A DNA stretch of 64,000 nt from Paraspadella gotoi (GCA_051294375.1 CM119270.1:4208301-4272300); one strand, 5' to 3'. Shown: positions 34,301 through 41,379, counted from the stretch's first letter. Translations and numbers: made by a program. Notes: generated by a model from the sequence alone, not told the origin.

Positions 34301-34572
34301 TCAATCAATCAATAAACTCCTTTTCCCCCAGATTCCTAGATTCCGCCGGCCACTATCGCAAGAACGAAAATCTGATGCCCTTCGGCGTTGGCACCAGGCG
34401 ATGCCTGGGAGAGAAGCTCGCTCGCCTGGAGGCCTTCATCTTCACCGTCCGCCTGCTTCAGCGGGTGGAGCTTCGCGTCGCGCCGGGCACTAAGCTGCCC
34501 GACATGAACGGACGAAAACCGATAGCGAGGGCGCCGGGGAGGTATCAAATCGTGGCCTCCGCTGTGGAATGA
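502..34572 (+). CDS. Cytochrome P450, CYP2 clan, six exons (gene span)
   Basis: This entry covers a haem-thiolate monooxygenase, expected to be microsomal and to oxidise small lipophilic substrates with electrons from P450 reductase. In order I see: an N-terminal hydrophobic anchor with a Pro-rich hinge (exon 1), a C-helix/FGFGK-like stretch (exon 2), a helix D-E stretch reading SNIVFSVRAD (exon 3), the I-helix AGTDTTSS (exon 4), the K-helix ExxR as EVAR and the PERF motif (exon 5), and the haem loop FGVGTRRCLGEKLAR with its Cys ligand (exon 6). The exons add up to about 515 residues, the usual family length. The CLGExLAR wording is typical of the CYP2 clan. Exons 1, 5 and 6 are clean; exons 2 and 3, and possibly the start of 4, carry frame breaks. 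The apparent 30-kb intron between exons 3 and 4 is mostly an assembly palindrome, so the real gene is probably much shorter. Subfamily not assignable. Confidence 0.85.
781..840 (+). repeat. 17-bp tandem repeat at the P450 exon 1 donor
   Basis: The unit gtgtattgcggcatttg occurs about three and a half times, starting exactly at the splice donor. Each unit recreates a weak donor-like ggtgtatt. The same array follows exon 1 in the other two copies, more degraded. Confidence 0.85.
1085..1298 (+). CDS. P450 exon 2 (C-helix region), frame broken by small indels
   Basis: Reading across frames gives a KNGLMGLLNED-like start, then TKFSSLR and GFGK followed by SAVEIQ. This lines up with the clan-2 segment K..GL..G..W...RRF.LR.L..FGFGK...E. 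No single frame is open throughout. The two other copies in this window (around 21060-21276 on +, 25500-25290 on -) break at different points, so the break is likely a sequencing error and not a mutation. The donor is tacaag|gtctag at 1298/1299. The acceptor is uncertain (approximately 1085). Confidence 0.55.
1420..1632 (+). CDS. P450 exon 3 (helices D-E), frame broken by small indels
   Basis: The acceptor ttctttccag|TTTCTGG at 1419/1420 opens FLAEADALINAML. The reading frame then has to shift by single bases to give KEG-VAFDPENF and shift back for SNIVFSVRADVGRPSVVHDR, LRTYVEG and a YLSYILST tail. This is the clan-2 helix D/E pattern (FDP... then SNVI..lvF..R). The likely donor is ctacag|gttggt at 1632/1633. 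The copies at 21403-21628 and 25148-24936 (minus) carry the missing bases, supporting an intact true exon. Immediately downstream are ATT microsatellites and a foldback element. Confidence 0.6.
1640..1705. repeat. ATT trinucleotide microsatellite
   Basis: Runs of TTA/ATT just inside P450 intron 3. Similar AT-rich triplet tracts recur at 2100-2190, 2560-2720 and in the duplicated segments near 21.6, 22.6, 23.9 and 24.4 kb. Confidence 0.9.
1762..2540. mobile_element. Foldback (long inverted-repeat) element
   Basis: The left half (1762-2105) is the reverse complement of the right half (about 2170-2540) at roughly 85 percent by eye. Shared landmarks are AAGTAGACA at the tip, CCAAAGTG..ATTTATTTC, CGATATAAAGAAGACAG, the CAATCGG..TTTATAC segment, and the CCAATCAGA/TCGATTGGCTGAG pair. 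The centre is an ATT/TAA tract. There is no open frame of note. The structure fits a non-autonomous foldback or long-TIR MITE; the family is not recognised. The same element sits at 21751-22520 and 24055-24808 as part of the duplicated P450 segment. Confidence 0.7.
2541..2850. other. AT-rich intronic DNA, no gene seen
   Basis: Low-complexity TAA/ATT tracts and AT-rich filler. Corresponds to 22521-22850 in the second copy. Confidence 0.7.
2851..5880. mobile_element. Candidate ~3-kb insertion with target-site-like flanks
   Basis: The second and third copies of this region (around 22840 on + and 23790 on -) run straight from a CATTATCGTTTTAT motif into TTTGCTTATCAGC. In this copy the motif occurs twice, at 2837-2850 and 5881-5895 (one extra C), with about 3.0 kb between. 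That is the layout of an insertion with a ~14-bp duplicated target. The interior has AT-rich ends (2851-3370 with GA tracts; 5090-5880) around a GC-rich block (about 3400-5080). I find no transposase or reverse transcriptase motif. A mis-join is the alternative. Confidence 0.4.
3400..5080. other. GC-rich block of unknown nature
   Basis: Base composition is markedly richer in G+C than the flanks, and the sequence is neither simple repeat nor duplicated elsewhere in the window. The longest open frame is on the minus strand (5082-4600, 160 codons). Its start GTCCACTCA has no clear context, and the product has no motif I recognise. I would not call a gene. It could be part of a mobile element, a structural RNA region or foreign sequence. 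Confidence 0.35.
5881..6330 (+). repeat. Dispersed repeat B (GTCT-core family), copy 1
   Basis: Matches 22850-23220, the inverted 23560-23790, and, more distantly, arrays at 18375-18590 and 18900-19330. Landmarks are TCAGAACAT..GATAAATTATGCAAA, then TGTCTGCCCGTCC..GTCTGTC, an ACCAAT..TCAGTGAT stretch, GGTAGGGAAGTGTG and GGAAATGAGTTTAAATGG. Non-coding; type not recognised. Confidence 0.6.
6331..9009. other. No gene recognised
   Basis: Mixed-composition DNA without long open frames, clear exons or strong repeats. A few frames of 60-90 codons (for example 6593-6835 and 6783-7061 on +) have no coding signal I trust. Confidence 0.5.
9010..9540. other. Purine-rich region, possibly degraded element
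   Basis: The + strand is rich in GAGAG/GAGGC words and in short Arg/Lys-rich frames broken every few dozen bases. It could be an old or badly sequenced retroelement, but no RT or integrase motif is visible. Confidence 0.25.
9690..9840 (+). repeat. G-run cluster (potential G-quadruplex)
   Basis: Between 9690 and 9840 the + strand has many runs of 4-11 G, including a stretch near 9707-9740 that is almost pure G. Single-strand G runs this dense can form quadruplexes. It may also be a base-calling artefact in a poorly resolved region. Confidence 0.6.
9841..11996. other. No gene recognised; contains a 25-N gap
   Basis: AT-rich DNA with the gap at 10917-10941. No exon, repeat array or RNA gene is apparent. 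Confidence 0.5.
12354..12518. repeat. GA and CT microsatellites with unique core
   Basis: (GA)n at 12354-12413 and (CT)n at 12494-12518 flank about 80 bp of unique sequence. The pair could itself form a hairpin. Mirrored at 31290-31520. Confidence 0.9.
13335..14042 (+). CDS. SNAP-25-like Qbc SNARE, frame broken by small indels (left-arm copy)
   Basis: SNAP-25 proteins give two SNARE helices to the syntaxin/synaptobrevin bundle that drives exocytosis and attach to the plasma membrane through palmitoylated cysteines. ATG at 13335 opens a basic Ala/Pro-rich leader (MARPAKTDDKKKARG). Joining frames over single-base gaps then gives RRMVALAE-like text, KEAGINTLVELDDQAEKFEH, EDMLAGE, a CGICVLPW-type linker (clearer in the right-arm copy), then FDDSAWGDEGPVVGSSQPS, NYVTRVLDDE, VENVAAMVGNLA, IDNQNHLI and KEANQERVKDA-like text. 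Order and spacing match SNAP-25 from the first SNARE helix to the end. No intron interrupts about 700 bp, unusual for the family. The leader is longer than the roughly 10-20 residues usual before the helix. The frame breaks differ from those in the inverted copy, so they are probably sequencing errors. Neuronal versus ubiquitous paralogue is undecided. Confidence 0.75.
14043..15579. other. Flank of SNAP-25-like gene, no gene seen
   Basis: AT-rich DNA with repeated GTTAATTA-type words just after the gene and many poly-T runs. Mirrored by 27650-29390. Confidence 0.6.
15580..15643. repeat. GATA microsatellite
   Basis: An uninterrupted array of 16 GATA units. The corresponding TATC array in the right arm (about 27560-27640) is broken by several indels, a direct view of the different error levels in the two arms. 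Confidence 0.95.
15850..16080 (-). repeat. Dispersed repeat A (GTCT-core family), inverted
   Basis: In minus orientation: CGCGGAGCAACTCTAT, a GGTCGGTCTG-rich core, CCACTTATATTAAAATGCAT, and CACATTGGAATTACCGTTCT. The same unit is at 27125-27360 and, diverged, at 49090-49350. The last is in well-assembled DNA, so the family is real and dispersed. Confidence 0.7.
16112..16168. repeat. ATTA tandem array with AGATTA interruptions
   Basis: Three blocks of ATTA units separated by ATAGATTA, giving a higher-order period of about 24 bp. Confidence 0.9.
17229..17326. repeat. CT microsatellite, interrupted
   Basis: CTCTCT tract with TTTC interruptions. Confidence 0.9.
18375..19330 (-). repeat. Repeat B, several inverted copies in tandem
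   Basis: Two or three diverged minus-strand copies, each with TTTCCATTTAAAC..TCA, a CACACACAAAATTT block and AATTGGTGTTTTTTGCTAAG. The last copy carries the ACGG array and TTTTTTGCATAATTTATCAT. Compare 22900-23220. Confidence 0.6.
19068..19170. repeat. ACGG/GGAC tandem array
   Basis: GGACGGAC units with GCACGG interruptions form the expanded core of a repeat-B copy. Confidence 0.9.
20424..21628 (+). pseudogene. Second copy of P450 exons 1-3 (left arm)
   Basis: Exon 1 (about 20424-20750), exon 2 (about 21060-21276) and exon 3 (about 21403-21628) align to 502-1632 in the same order, with introns also alike. Differences are mostly single-base insertions every 10-20 bases. Introns and exons are hit equally, which argues against a functional gene that merely decayed and for raw-read error. 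It would be non-coding as written. Confidence 0.8.
21751..22520. mobile_element. Foldback element, second copy
   Basis: Same inverted-repeat element as at 1762-2540, at the same place relative to the P450 exons. Confidence 0.6.
22850..23220 (+). repeat. Repeat B copy near the palindrome centre
   Basis: Contains a GTCTGTCT core and GGTAGGGAAGTGTGTGATTGA. Matches 5890-6330 on + and 23560-23790 on -. Confidence 0.7.
23297..23500 (-). repeat. Dispersed repeat C, first half, inverted
   Basis: Reverse complement of 58741-58927 (shared GGTTGAAAA, TTAGCTCCTCTTTT, ACCAAAATCTT). It begins directly after the 25-N gap. Confidence 0.75.
24055..24808. mobile_element. Foldback element, third copy
   Basis: Halves 24055-24370 and 24480-24808 are inverted repeats around a TAA/ATA tract. 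It lies in the right arm beside the inverted P450 exon 3. Confidence 0.6.
24936..26094 (-). pseudogene. Third copy of P450 exons 1-3 (right arm, inverted)
   Basis: Exon 1 (26094-25813), exon 2 (about 25500-25290) and exon 3 (about 25148-24936) on the minus strand. Frames break at positions different from the other two copies. Exon 2 here diverges after the CTTGAAGGATCTG word, which may be a local misassembly. Confidence 0.75.
27125..27360 (+). repeat. Repeat A, right-arm copy
   Basis: Mirror of 15850-16080 and related to 49090-49350. Confidence 0.75.
29400..30262 (-). pseudogene. SNAP-25-like gene, inverted right-arm copy, heavily broken
   Basis: The minus strand shows the same gene as 13335-14042: start-region RPAKT, then LAGE, CGICVLPWKHE (the cysteine-bearing linker in one frame) and SQPS. 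It is about 150 bp longer than the left copy, mostly from extra inserted bases. It helps restore bases missing in the left copy but is not translatable as written. Probably the same locus read twice. Confidence 0.7.
31290..31520. repeat. GA/CT microsatellites, right arm
   Basis: Mirror of 12354-12518, with expanded and interrupted GA and CT tracts. Confidence 0.9.
31845..31970 (+). repeat. Dispersed repeat C, second half
   Basis: Near-identical to 58928-59055: TCTATATTTATGGTC, GAAACTT, ATAGCAATATTGCCA, ACATTGGCCGG, CGTCAGAGCTTAGTCCTA. Ends about 60 bp before P450 exon 4. Confidence 0.85.
32029..32455 (+). CDS. P450 exon 4: helices G-I with AGTDTTSS
   Basis: From about 32070 the frame is open and clean: KDIFATLDYLRSYIDESLEQ, an EEPRDLIDA segment, then the I-helix LFFAGTDTTSS and HRPDVKAKLVEEVKEIVG, ending CTGCAA|gtaag at 32455 (phase 0). 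The Thr of AGTDTT is the conserved oxygen-activating residue. The 5' edge is unsure. The acceptor gataag|TTTACATCG at 32028/32029 would read PLPNFPKLRPLG, a good match to the family's FPxLR segment, but in a frame one base off from the rest. A single-base error near 32065-32090 would reconcile the two. Confidence 0.85.
32932..33119 (+). CDS. P450 exon 5: K-helix EVAR and PERF motif
   Basis: Acceptor ctcattcag|GCC at 32931/32932. It reads AFLDEVARDSTIVDVGVPHR (ExxR = EVAR), GFDIPDDVVVVANLW, HHDPDLWEKP and FRPER. The donor GAG AG|gtttaat at 33119/33120 splits the Arg codon, completed by exon 6 (AG+A) to give PERFLDSAG. The phase match across the intron is exact. Confidence 0.92.
33152..34137 (-). 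mobile_element. Tc1/mariner element, internally deleted
   Basis: The ends are inverted repeats: CACATCTGCTCAAAAAAAAG on the left and the reverse complement CAGATCTGCTCAAAAAAAAG on the right. Each abuts a TA dinucleotide (33150-33151 and 34138-34139), the Tc1/mariner target. The 986-bp length is shorter than the usual 1.3-1.6 kb. Confidence 0.85.
33306..33851 (-). pseudogene. Tc1/mariner transposase remnant
   Basis: Minus strand from METSKQLNPKKKSAIVELW at 33851. An N-terminal helix-turn-helix (LSRYRIAKQLYFF, then ICRVVNKFEAIG, then GSKRPC) is fused, after loss of most of the catalytic core, to a C-terminal stretch WALFMEDRAPGYKAKTPQKF..EMLEG. After a stop codon comes PGNLPDCNISKNVWKRMK, a decayed form of the WPxxSPDLNPIEN signature. 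The first catalytic Asp region and the stretch before the MED block are missing, so no active enzyme can be made. Confidence 0.85.
34138..34312. repeat. Duplicated 59-bp segment around a 10-N gap
   Basis: TAGATCGCC.TCAATCAAAGA and CATCAATCATCCAAT recur with about seven differences at 34138-34196 and 34254-34312. CAAT tetranucleotides follow each. A duplicate on both sides of a tiny gap often marks an unmerged overlap or two alleles. Confidence 0.85.
34332..34572 (+). CDS. P450 exon 6: haem-binding loop and C-terminus
   Basis: Starts after tttcccccag. Reads FLDSAGHYRKNENLMPFGVG, TRRCLGEKLARLEAFIF, TVRLLQRVELRV and GRYQIVASAVE, stop TGA at 34570-34572. The Cys of FGVGTRRCLG is the haem ligand. 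A polyadenylation hexamer AATAAA lies at 34645-34650, 73 bp after the stop. Confidence 0.95.
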
Positions 34573-34644
34573 ATAGAACGGAAAGGAGGAGTGAGAAGTG
34601 AAGAACTGAGAGAAGTTGATAGCATAATTAATCAAAGAAGATTA

Positions 34645-34650
34645 AATAAA
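34645..34650 (+). terminator. P450 polyadenylation signal
   Basis: AATAAA, with further overlapping AATAAA words up to about 34670. Confidence 0.6.
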
Positions 34651-35648
34651 ATATTAAATAAATAAATAATAGTTTGGAGATTTAAATCTTAGAAATGAAT
34701 GGAAATTGTTGAATTGCGGCGTCCACAGAATGTACTTCTTTTTTTACACTTTTCGGTTATTATTATTCTGATTGGGAATAGATATTGTCGAGATTTGTTT
34801 ACTATCTTTTTGTTACTATGATAAGTGTTAAAATGACCGGGCAGAGATATATTATTGTGCGTGTACGGGTGGGCTCACCAATGGGGAGAAGACTACGACG
34901 AGTTGAGCGGATCTCCATCCTTTGCTCACAAGTTTAAGAACTAATGACATGACATTGAAATCCCAATCCGGTATTCTTGTATGAGACAGCTAGGCGCGAA
35001 CGATGGCCCTTTTACTTCAAGAAGATCGCGAACTACCATCGGCCCACAATTTAACATACAATGGCAACTTTTTAAATTTTCTTTTGCCAGATTAGAAATA
35101 CTAACAAATACAATAGTAACTCTGAAGTGTTCTTTTTTTTTTAAATCTCCCAAATCCTTCATTCTCTCCGCCACCTGGCTTCAACCTTGAGAATCGAACA
35201 AAAGACACTCACCTCTAAAATCCGAATCGTTCTCCAGGGTTGTTTTTATCAAAACCCGTTCCTCTTCCCTCGTCCTCCCGTCGTCCCTAATTTACTGCTC
35301 TCATCCTCTTCCTTTCCCCCCGATTTTCGCTGATTTTTCCTCTCTCTCTCTGTCTCTCTCTCACTCTCTCGCTCTCTGTATTAATGTTATCTGTAAGTCC
35401 GGCTCCTCACATCACACACCCACCAAGTTGTTCGCCTCCGGGGAGAAGCAGTTTGGAAAAACTCGAGGGCGAACCTACTTTTTTCCCAATTTTTCTTTAG
35501 TTTAAAAAATAAAAACTTATTAAATTTTCTTTCTTTTTTTTTTCTTCGACTCAAAAAATCTGAGACGACACACAAACGCGAGAAGGAAAAAAATATCCCG
35601 CTTCTTTTTTCGCTGACGAAACGGCTCTCTCATCTCTCTCCTCTCTCT

Positions 35649-35652
<4 letters not shown>

Positions 35653-35706
<54 letters not shown>
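35653..35706. repeat. CT microsatellite
   Basis: 27 uninterrupted CT units. Confidence 0.95.
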
Positions 35707-35708
<2 letters not shown>

Positions 35709-36304
35709 TCATGCTGCCCAAAACTTTTCCCCACGGACATGTAAAAAATAAAGAAGTATCGGGGAGATAAAAATCAAAGATGTAAAAAAAATAAAAGAAT
35801 AAAAATAAAGATCTTTGGACGTAAATCTGAGGCAAAAAGCCAAATCTGCTTCCGAGTCTCGAGCAGCGAATTTTGACCGGGAGAGAAAAGATAAAAATAT
35901 AACTAAAATCATAATAATCTTTTTTTTTTCAGATAATTTTCGAAAGATTTCATTTTTTAAAAAGTTTTTTTTTTTTTCGAAAGATTTACTTTTTTTTTAT
36001 CTTTCACTGGTCGGATTATCCAATCTTCTCGGACCGATATTTGTTCAAGCTGCTTTTTGAACTACATTTTCGCATTCACCGAAAAAAAATAAAAATCAAA
36101 ATAATTTCGAATCAGCAGCTTCGATGATTTTCTTTGGTTACGCGAAGTTGAAGCGGCCTTTGAACATATCAACCTGATTAATATTTGGTTGATTTGTATG
36201 CAAATTGAGTTAATAAATCTGATGAAACTAAAAATGATTAGCAAGGTCATTTGTGCCCTGATAAAACTCTTTTTTTTTCAAATTTGCGTAGGAAATTTTT
36301 GCGG

Positions 36305-36426
<122 letters not shown>

Positions 36427-37854
36427 AAGTTTGCAAGAAGCCCTGTTGTCGCTGAAGGCAGCGACGGCGACAAATTGTTGACGAAATGAGGATGAAATTT
36501 CGGGCCACAAATTTGAGGGTTTTTGAGCCAAAGAGTGAAACGGAATTCTGAGTGGGTGATTCTCACAGAAAGAGTGAGTTTAAGGGGTAAAGGCGACTCG
36601 AGATTCAAAAATGAAGTCAAGGTCAAAATCGAAAACGAATTAAATTTCCAATCGGATTTTTACCCCCGAAAAAAAAGTAAGCCGGAAATTAAATAAACTT
36701 TTCACGAATTTCTATCGACTGGATTTTCAGATAAAAATATCGTTTACTTTTTTTCTTCTGTTCGCTCGAACTTTAAAATTAATTTACTGTTATTAATTTA
36801 AACTACAATTTTCCTTCAATTTTCTGGAATACAACTTAATACGAGTCTCGAGACAAATTTGACAAAAACCAATAAATATACTGACGATACATCGTCCCCG
36901 CTCTTTAGTTGTTTAAGATAATTGGATTACCTCCAAGAATTCACACGAATAAAAATAGAGCCAAGCTTTGAAACGTTTACAAAATGACTAACTCCTCAAT
37001 CTGACAATATTAAAATACTGACTAAACTAATCCATTGAAATATAAAAAAAAGTAAAAGAATGATAACAATTTAAATGAAAAAAATTTAAGAAAAAAGACA
37101 AATAAAAAAATATTTTTTCTCCGAAACGAATTGGATTCATTGTTCCGCCCAACCGCATCAACATCACGGAAGCATTCATCCTCCTACATCAGCCACATTC
37201 TTCGCCAACTACATCACTCTTTCCTCTTTATCACTCGACAATCTCTATCGCTCGCTATCACCGTCGGTTTTTCCTTCGTGTTCTTCCCAATTTACTCGTG
37301 AGCTTTGAGAATGTTTTGCTTCATCAGTGATACCTTTTTTTTTTCTTTTTCCTTTTGAGCTAAAAAAAAAAAAACNNNNNNNNNNNNNNNNNNNNNNNNN
37401 NNNNNNNNNNNNNNNNNNNNNNNNNNNNNNNNNNNNNNNNNNNNNNNNNNNNNNNNNNNNNNNNNNNNNNNNNNNNNNNNNNNNNNNNNNNNNNNNNNNN
37501 NNNNNNNNNNNNNNNNNNNNNNNNNNNNNNNNNNNNNNNNNNNNNNNNNNNNNNNNNNNNNNNNNNNNNNNNNNNNNNNNNNNNNNNNNNNNNNNNNNNN
37601 NNNNNNNNNNNNNNNNNNNNNNNNNNNNNNNNNNNNNNNNNNNNNNNNNNNNNNNNNNNNNNNNNNNNNNNNNNNNNNNNNNNNNNNNNNNNNNNNNNNN
37701 NNNNNNNNNNNNNNNNNNNNNNNNNNNNNNNNNNNNNCCGCCGATCGCAAATCGCTCTTTACAATCCCCAAACTTTTTTTCTTTTTCTTTTTTCAAGTTT
37801 CGTTGTTTCTCTTCGAATCCGAAGCGCATTCTGCCCCTTCAGTCATCCGCGTGA

Positions 37855-37899
37855 TTATCATCATCTTCATCATCCTCATCATCATCATCATCATCATCC

Positions 37900-37940
<41 letters not shown>

Positions 37941-38090
37941 GGCGTTGTCGTCGTCATCTTCTGAATTATCATCATTATCTTCATCGCCGTAATCATCATC
38001 ATCATCACATCGTCATAACTTAATCATCCTAATCATCTTTATCATCGTTATTATCATCGTCATCAGTTTTAATGATCATCGTCATCATCC
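37855..38090. repeat. ATC/TCA trinucleotide array
   Basis: Dense CATCAT units with TTC, GTC and CGC variants, beginning about 120 bp after the 362-N gap. Confidence 0.95.
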
Positions 38091-38575
38091 AAATCATCTG
38101 AAGGCCCAGACAGGACCGAGGTTCGAGCCCTCGGCACTCAATTCCGCCCGATTGTCTACAGGGCGTTTCGTGTTAAGCGAGATTTTTCTTTTTGACTTCC
38201 CCCACGTTTAATTTTCTTCCTCCCACAATCAAAAATATAGACTTATATAAAACAGCGCATTGAATTTTAACTTGAAAATATTTATCCATGACATAATCAA
38301 AAGGCGGGGTTTTTTTTTATTTTTAAAATTATTGCGTTTTGATTTTATTTCTTCGGGTTATTTTCGCGGGCGTTTTGGTTTTCGAACAGTTTTAAATGTA
38401 CTTCCCCCCCCCCCGAAAAACATTTATTTAAAAAAAAAAATCCATCGGAATTTAAAAATCACATCACGTGTTTGTGGTTGTCGTCGTCGTCGTTGTTGTT
38501 GTCGTCAGCTTCGACGTTTCCTTCCGAGATAAAACTGGTGACCCTGGCTCGTTTTATTTTCATCCGCCATCTTCA

Positions 38576-38765
38576 TTTCAACTTAATCTCAACTTGGTCT
38601 CAACTGAATCTCAACTAAATATAAACTGAATCTAAACTGAATCTCGACTGAATCTCAACCGAATATAAACTGAATCTAAACTGAATCTCGACTAAATCTC
38701 AAATAATTCTCAACTAAATATAAACTATGACTCAACTGGGTCTCAACTAAATTTCATCCTCATCT
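38576..38765. repeat. Minisatellite, ~11-bp unit AACTGAATCTC
   Basis: About 16 imperfect units alternate between AACTGAATCTC, AACTAAATATA and AACTGAATCTA, with a partial higher-order pattern. Confidence 0.9.
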
Positions 38766-39147
38766 GGTCAAGTTCATCCCAGTCAATGTTATCACGTTCG
38801 CTTTAATCTCAACAACGGACATGCGTGAGCGAGATCATCCATCCTGAAATTCTTGATCTTAAAAGTTTGAAATTTTCAACGTTGATCACGTTTCCAGATT
38901 CGACGAAATTCCTCTTCACAGTTTTCCAATTATCAGTTCACCGCCTCTTCACTTCTTCTACTTAATTTCTCGCCTCCTTAAACTTTCACCTTCTCATCTC
39001 TACTCTTCACCTTCTCATCTCATCATCTCAACAATTCATCTCAACTCTTCAACTAATCTCGCGCCAAATAGTCCCTTCCGCCCAACGAGTTCCATTTTCT
39101 GCCAAAATCCGTCGCCGACTCAGCGAGAGCAATCCACCATCAAACGG

Positions 39148-39224
<77 letters not shown>

Positions 39225-39352
39225 ACTCTCTTTGCTTGTCACGAAATCATCTCTCTTCCTTCATTTTGCAAAGTGTTTTTCTCTGCAGCGTCATCATTGT
39301 TATCAGTGAAGAGAGAGAGAGAGATGAGAGGAGAGAGAGAGAGAGAGAGAAG

Positions 39353-39392
<40 letters not shown>

Positions 39393-39463
39393 GAGAAAAG
39401 AGGGGAGAGAGAGAAAGAGAGAAAAGAGTGGAGAGAGAGAGAAAGAGACAGAGAGGAGAGGAG

Positions 39464-39495
<32 letters not shown>

Positions 39496-40450
39496 GAGAG
39501 AGAGGAAAAAGAGAGAGAGATACAGAGAGAGAGAGAGACAGAGAGAGAACAGAGAGAGAGACAGAGTGAGACAGAGAGAGAGAGAAAGCAGGAAGGGGCG
39601 ATTTAATCTTTGTTTCTCCCATAAAAAAAACAATTTATCACTTTAGATTAAGGAAATAGCCTCCATACATGCAAACTTTTATTAATAATTCCGTAACATT
39701 AACCGCCCTGACGTAAAATAGATTTTTATCTACGCAATAAAATTAAAGGCTCAATATTCCAAAAAAGTTTAAATACTGAATAAATATTAATCTCCGCTCG
39801 CGTTTTAGCGATCACGTGACCAATATCTGGCAGCGGGCGAATTTAACTCTACAAAAATGGCTCGATATTTATTTTAATAGAAATTGTAAAGAAATGTAGA
39901 CGTATGTAAACAAAAAAAAAAAAAAAAAAAAATTCGCAGGCCAGATCTAAAAACAATTTTCTTTTTTTTATTCAAATCCCGATTCCGAAATTCTTTCAAT
40001 TAAAATTCTTTTTCATGTTTATTTTTTAATTTTTTAATTCGAATTTCTTTTTCTCTTCTGCAGATGACTTAAGGACAAAAGGAGAATGAAGAAGTCAAAA
40101 AGTGAAGGTTGAAAATAACAACTAAGGGAAGCTTCGCCCACCAATAAAATATCAAGTATTAAACAGTATTTCTTATAAAAAGCCCCCCAAAAAAATTAAT
40201 TTTTAAAAAAGCCAAATTGTAACATCGGACTACAAATCGGCGGAAGATTCGCAATTTTCTTCGCAAAAAAAAAAATTATTATTGAAATTTTTTTTTTTAA
40301 AAATCGGATTAAAATTTAAAAAAATTGACAAAAACAATAAAACAAAAAAGAGAAAAAAACATATTTAAATCTTCATAAAACCAAAATAAATAAAAACCCA
40401 ACTTAACCACCTAAATCCGCCCCCCCCCAAATCCGGCCAAACCATCTTCC
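38766..40450. other. Intergenic DNA with CT and GA tracts
   Basis: CT array at 39151-39225, an imperfect GA array at 39310-39590, then AT-rich DNA with A/T homopolymers. No gene is seen. The distal part is upstream of amphiphysin exon 1a. Confidence 0.6.
39151..39590. repeat. Paired CT and GA arrays
   Basis: (CT)n at 39151-39225 and imperfect (GA)n at 39310-39590 separated by about 85 bp of unique sequence. Complementary, so able to pair as a hairpin. Confidence 0.9.
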
Positions 40451-40556
40451 TTTGCTCCCGCATCAAAGTCAAACCACTCGCTCTCTATCTCTCTCAACCC
40501 CCCATACAACGCCGACGACGCCGACCACCACAACGGCGCCGCCCACCACGACCGAG

Positions 40557-40738
40557 ATGGCGGCGGACGACAAGACGGCGACGGCGACGTTGGTCCGCGG
40601 ATTCAACAAACGAGTCGGACGCACGAAGGAGATCGTGCTGCAGTCCATGGGCAAAGTGGACAGGACCGAGGACGGCACCTTCGATTACTACGTGGCCAAC
40701 TTCACCAAACAGCAGGCCAACTCCACCAAGCTTCAAAA
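40557..40738 (+). CDS. Amphiphysin alternative first coding exon 1a
   Basis: ATG at 40557 (context ACCGAGATGG) opens MAADDKTATATLVRGFNKRV, then LQSMGKVDRTEDGTFDYYV and a KLQ end, closing CTTCAAAA|gtagg (phase 2). The first ~30 residues form a basic amphipathic segment like helix H0 of N-BAR domains; V-DRTED-FD-Y matches the conserved KADETKDEQFEEY-type region. Preceded by a Pro/Thr-codon-rich leader with no in-frame ATG. It is homologous to exon 1b and ends at the same codon and phase, so the two are mutually exclusive. Confidence 0.9.
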
Positions 40739-41304
40739 GTAGGACTCTGGGGAAAGGGGAGCTTGCTTTTTCTTTTAAGCGTTTGTATGCGCAAATGTGT
40801 GTTTTTTACCAGTTGGATTGAAAAAGAAACCGAGCTGTTTAGGAAATCAGCGATGTTTTCCAAATTGACGACTAACAATGTAACAATTTCCCCCCCCCCC
40901 GAGTTCGGCTCTTAATTTTTATTAATAAGTTGTGAGCGTATCAGTTTTTCAAATTTCGGTTCCGTTGGTTTTTCTGCATCACATGGTTCGTTAATGTCAA
41001 TTCAATTCCACAAGTTGTTAATTTTTAACTTTTCTTTCCGCAAAAAAAAAAATCAACTGGAAATTTTGAATTGTAATTTAGACAAACTCGGCCGCAGCCC
41101 CGCGGCCCCGCGGCCTCGCCGCCTCCGCTGCCTTCGCGCCCGCGCGGCGCAGATCTCTCGGCAGCCGTACGCGCCGGCGCCGCGTTTCTCCCGCGTTTTT
41201 TCAATCGATTTCCTTTTGTTCTTTTGTTTTTCTTATTTCGATTCATTTTTCTCTCGTCAATTTAGTTCATTGTTATAGCATCTGCGGATTTAATTTTTTT
41301 TTTT

Positions 41305-41379
<75 letters not shown>

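Larger units (their letters stand above)
33120..34331 (+). other. P450 intron 5 with a mariner remnant and a gap-flanking repeat
   Basis: GT at 33120, AG at 34330-34331 (tttcccccag). It contains the Tc1/mariner element 33152-34137. A ~59-bp segment occurs twice (34138-34196 and 34254-34312) on either side of a 10-N gap. Confidence 0.85.

Noticed and set aside
34941-35174. 77-codon minus-strand frame beginning near GCGGAGAGAATGAAGG
   Set aside because: No signal of coding use, no splice partners, and a poly-A run inside the frame.
37245-37854. Frames of 160-190 codons spanning 37376-37737
   Set aside because: They exist only because unknown bases were read through.
37855-38090. Possible CRISPR-like or coding Met/His/Asp repeat protein in the TCA array
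   Set aside because: A simple trinucleotide repeat without spacers or a bounded frame, in a eukaryotic genome.
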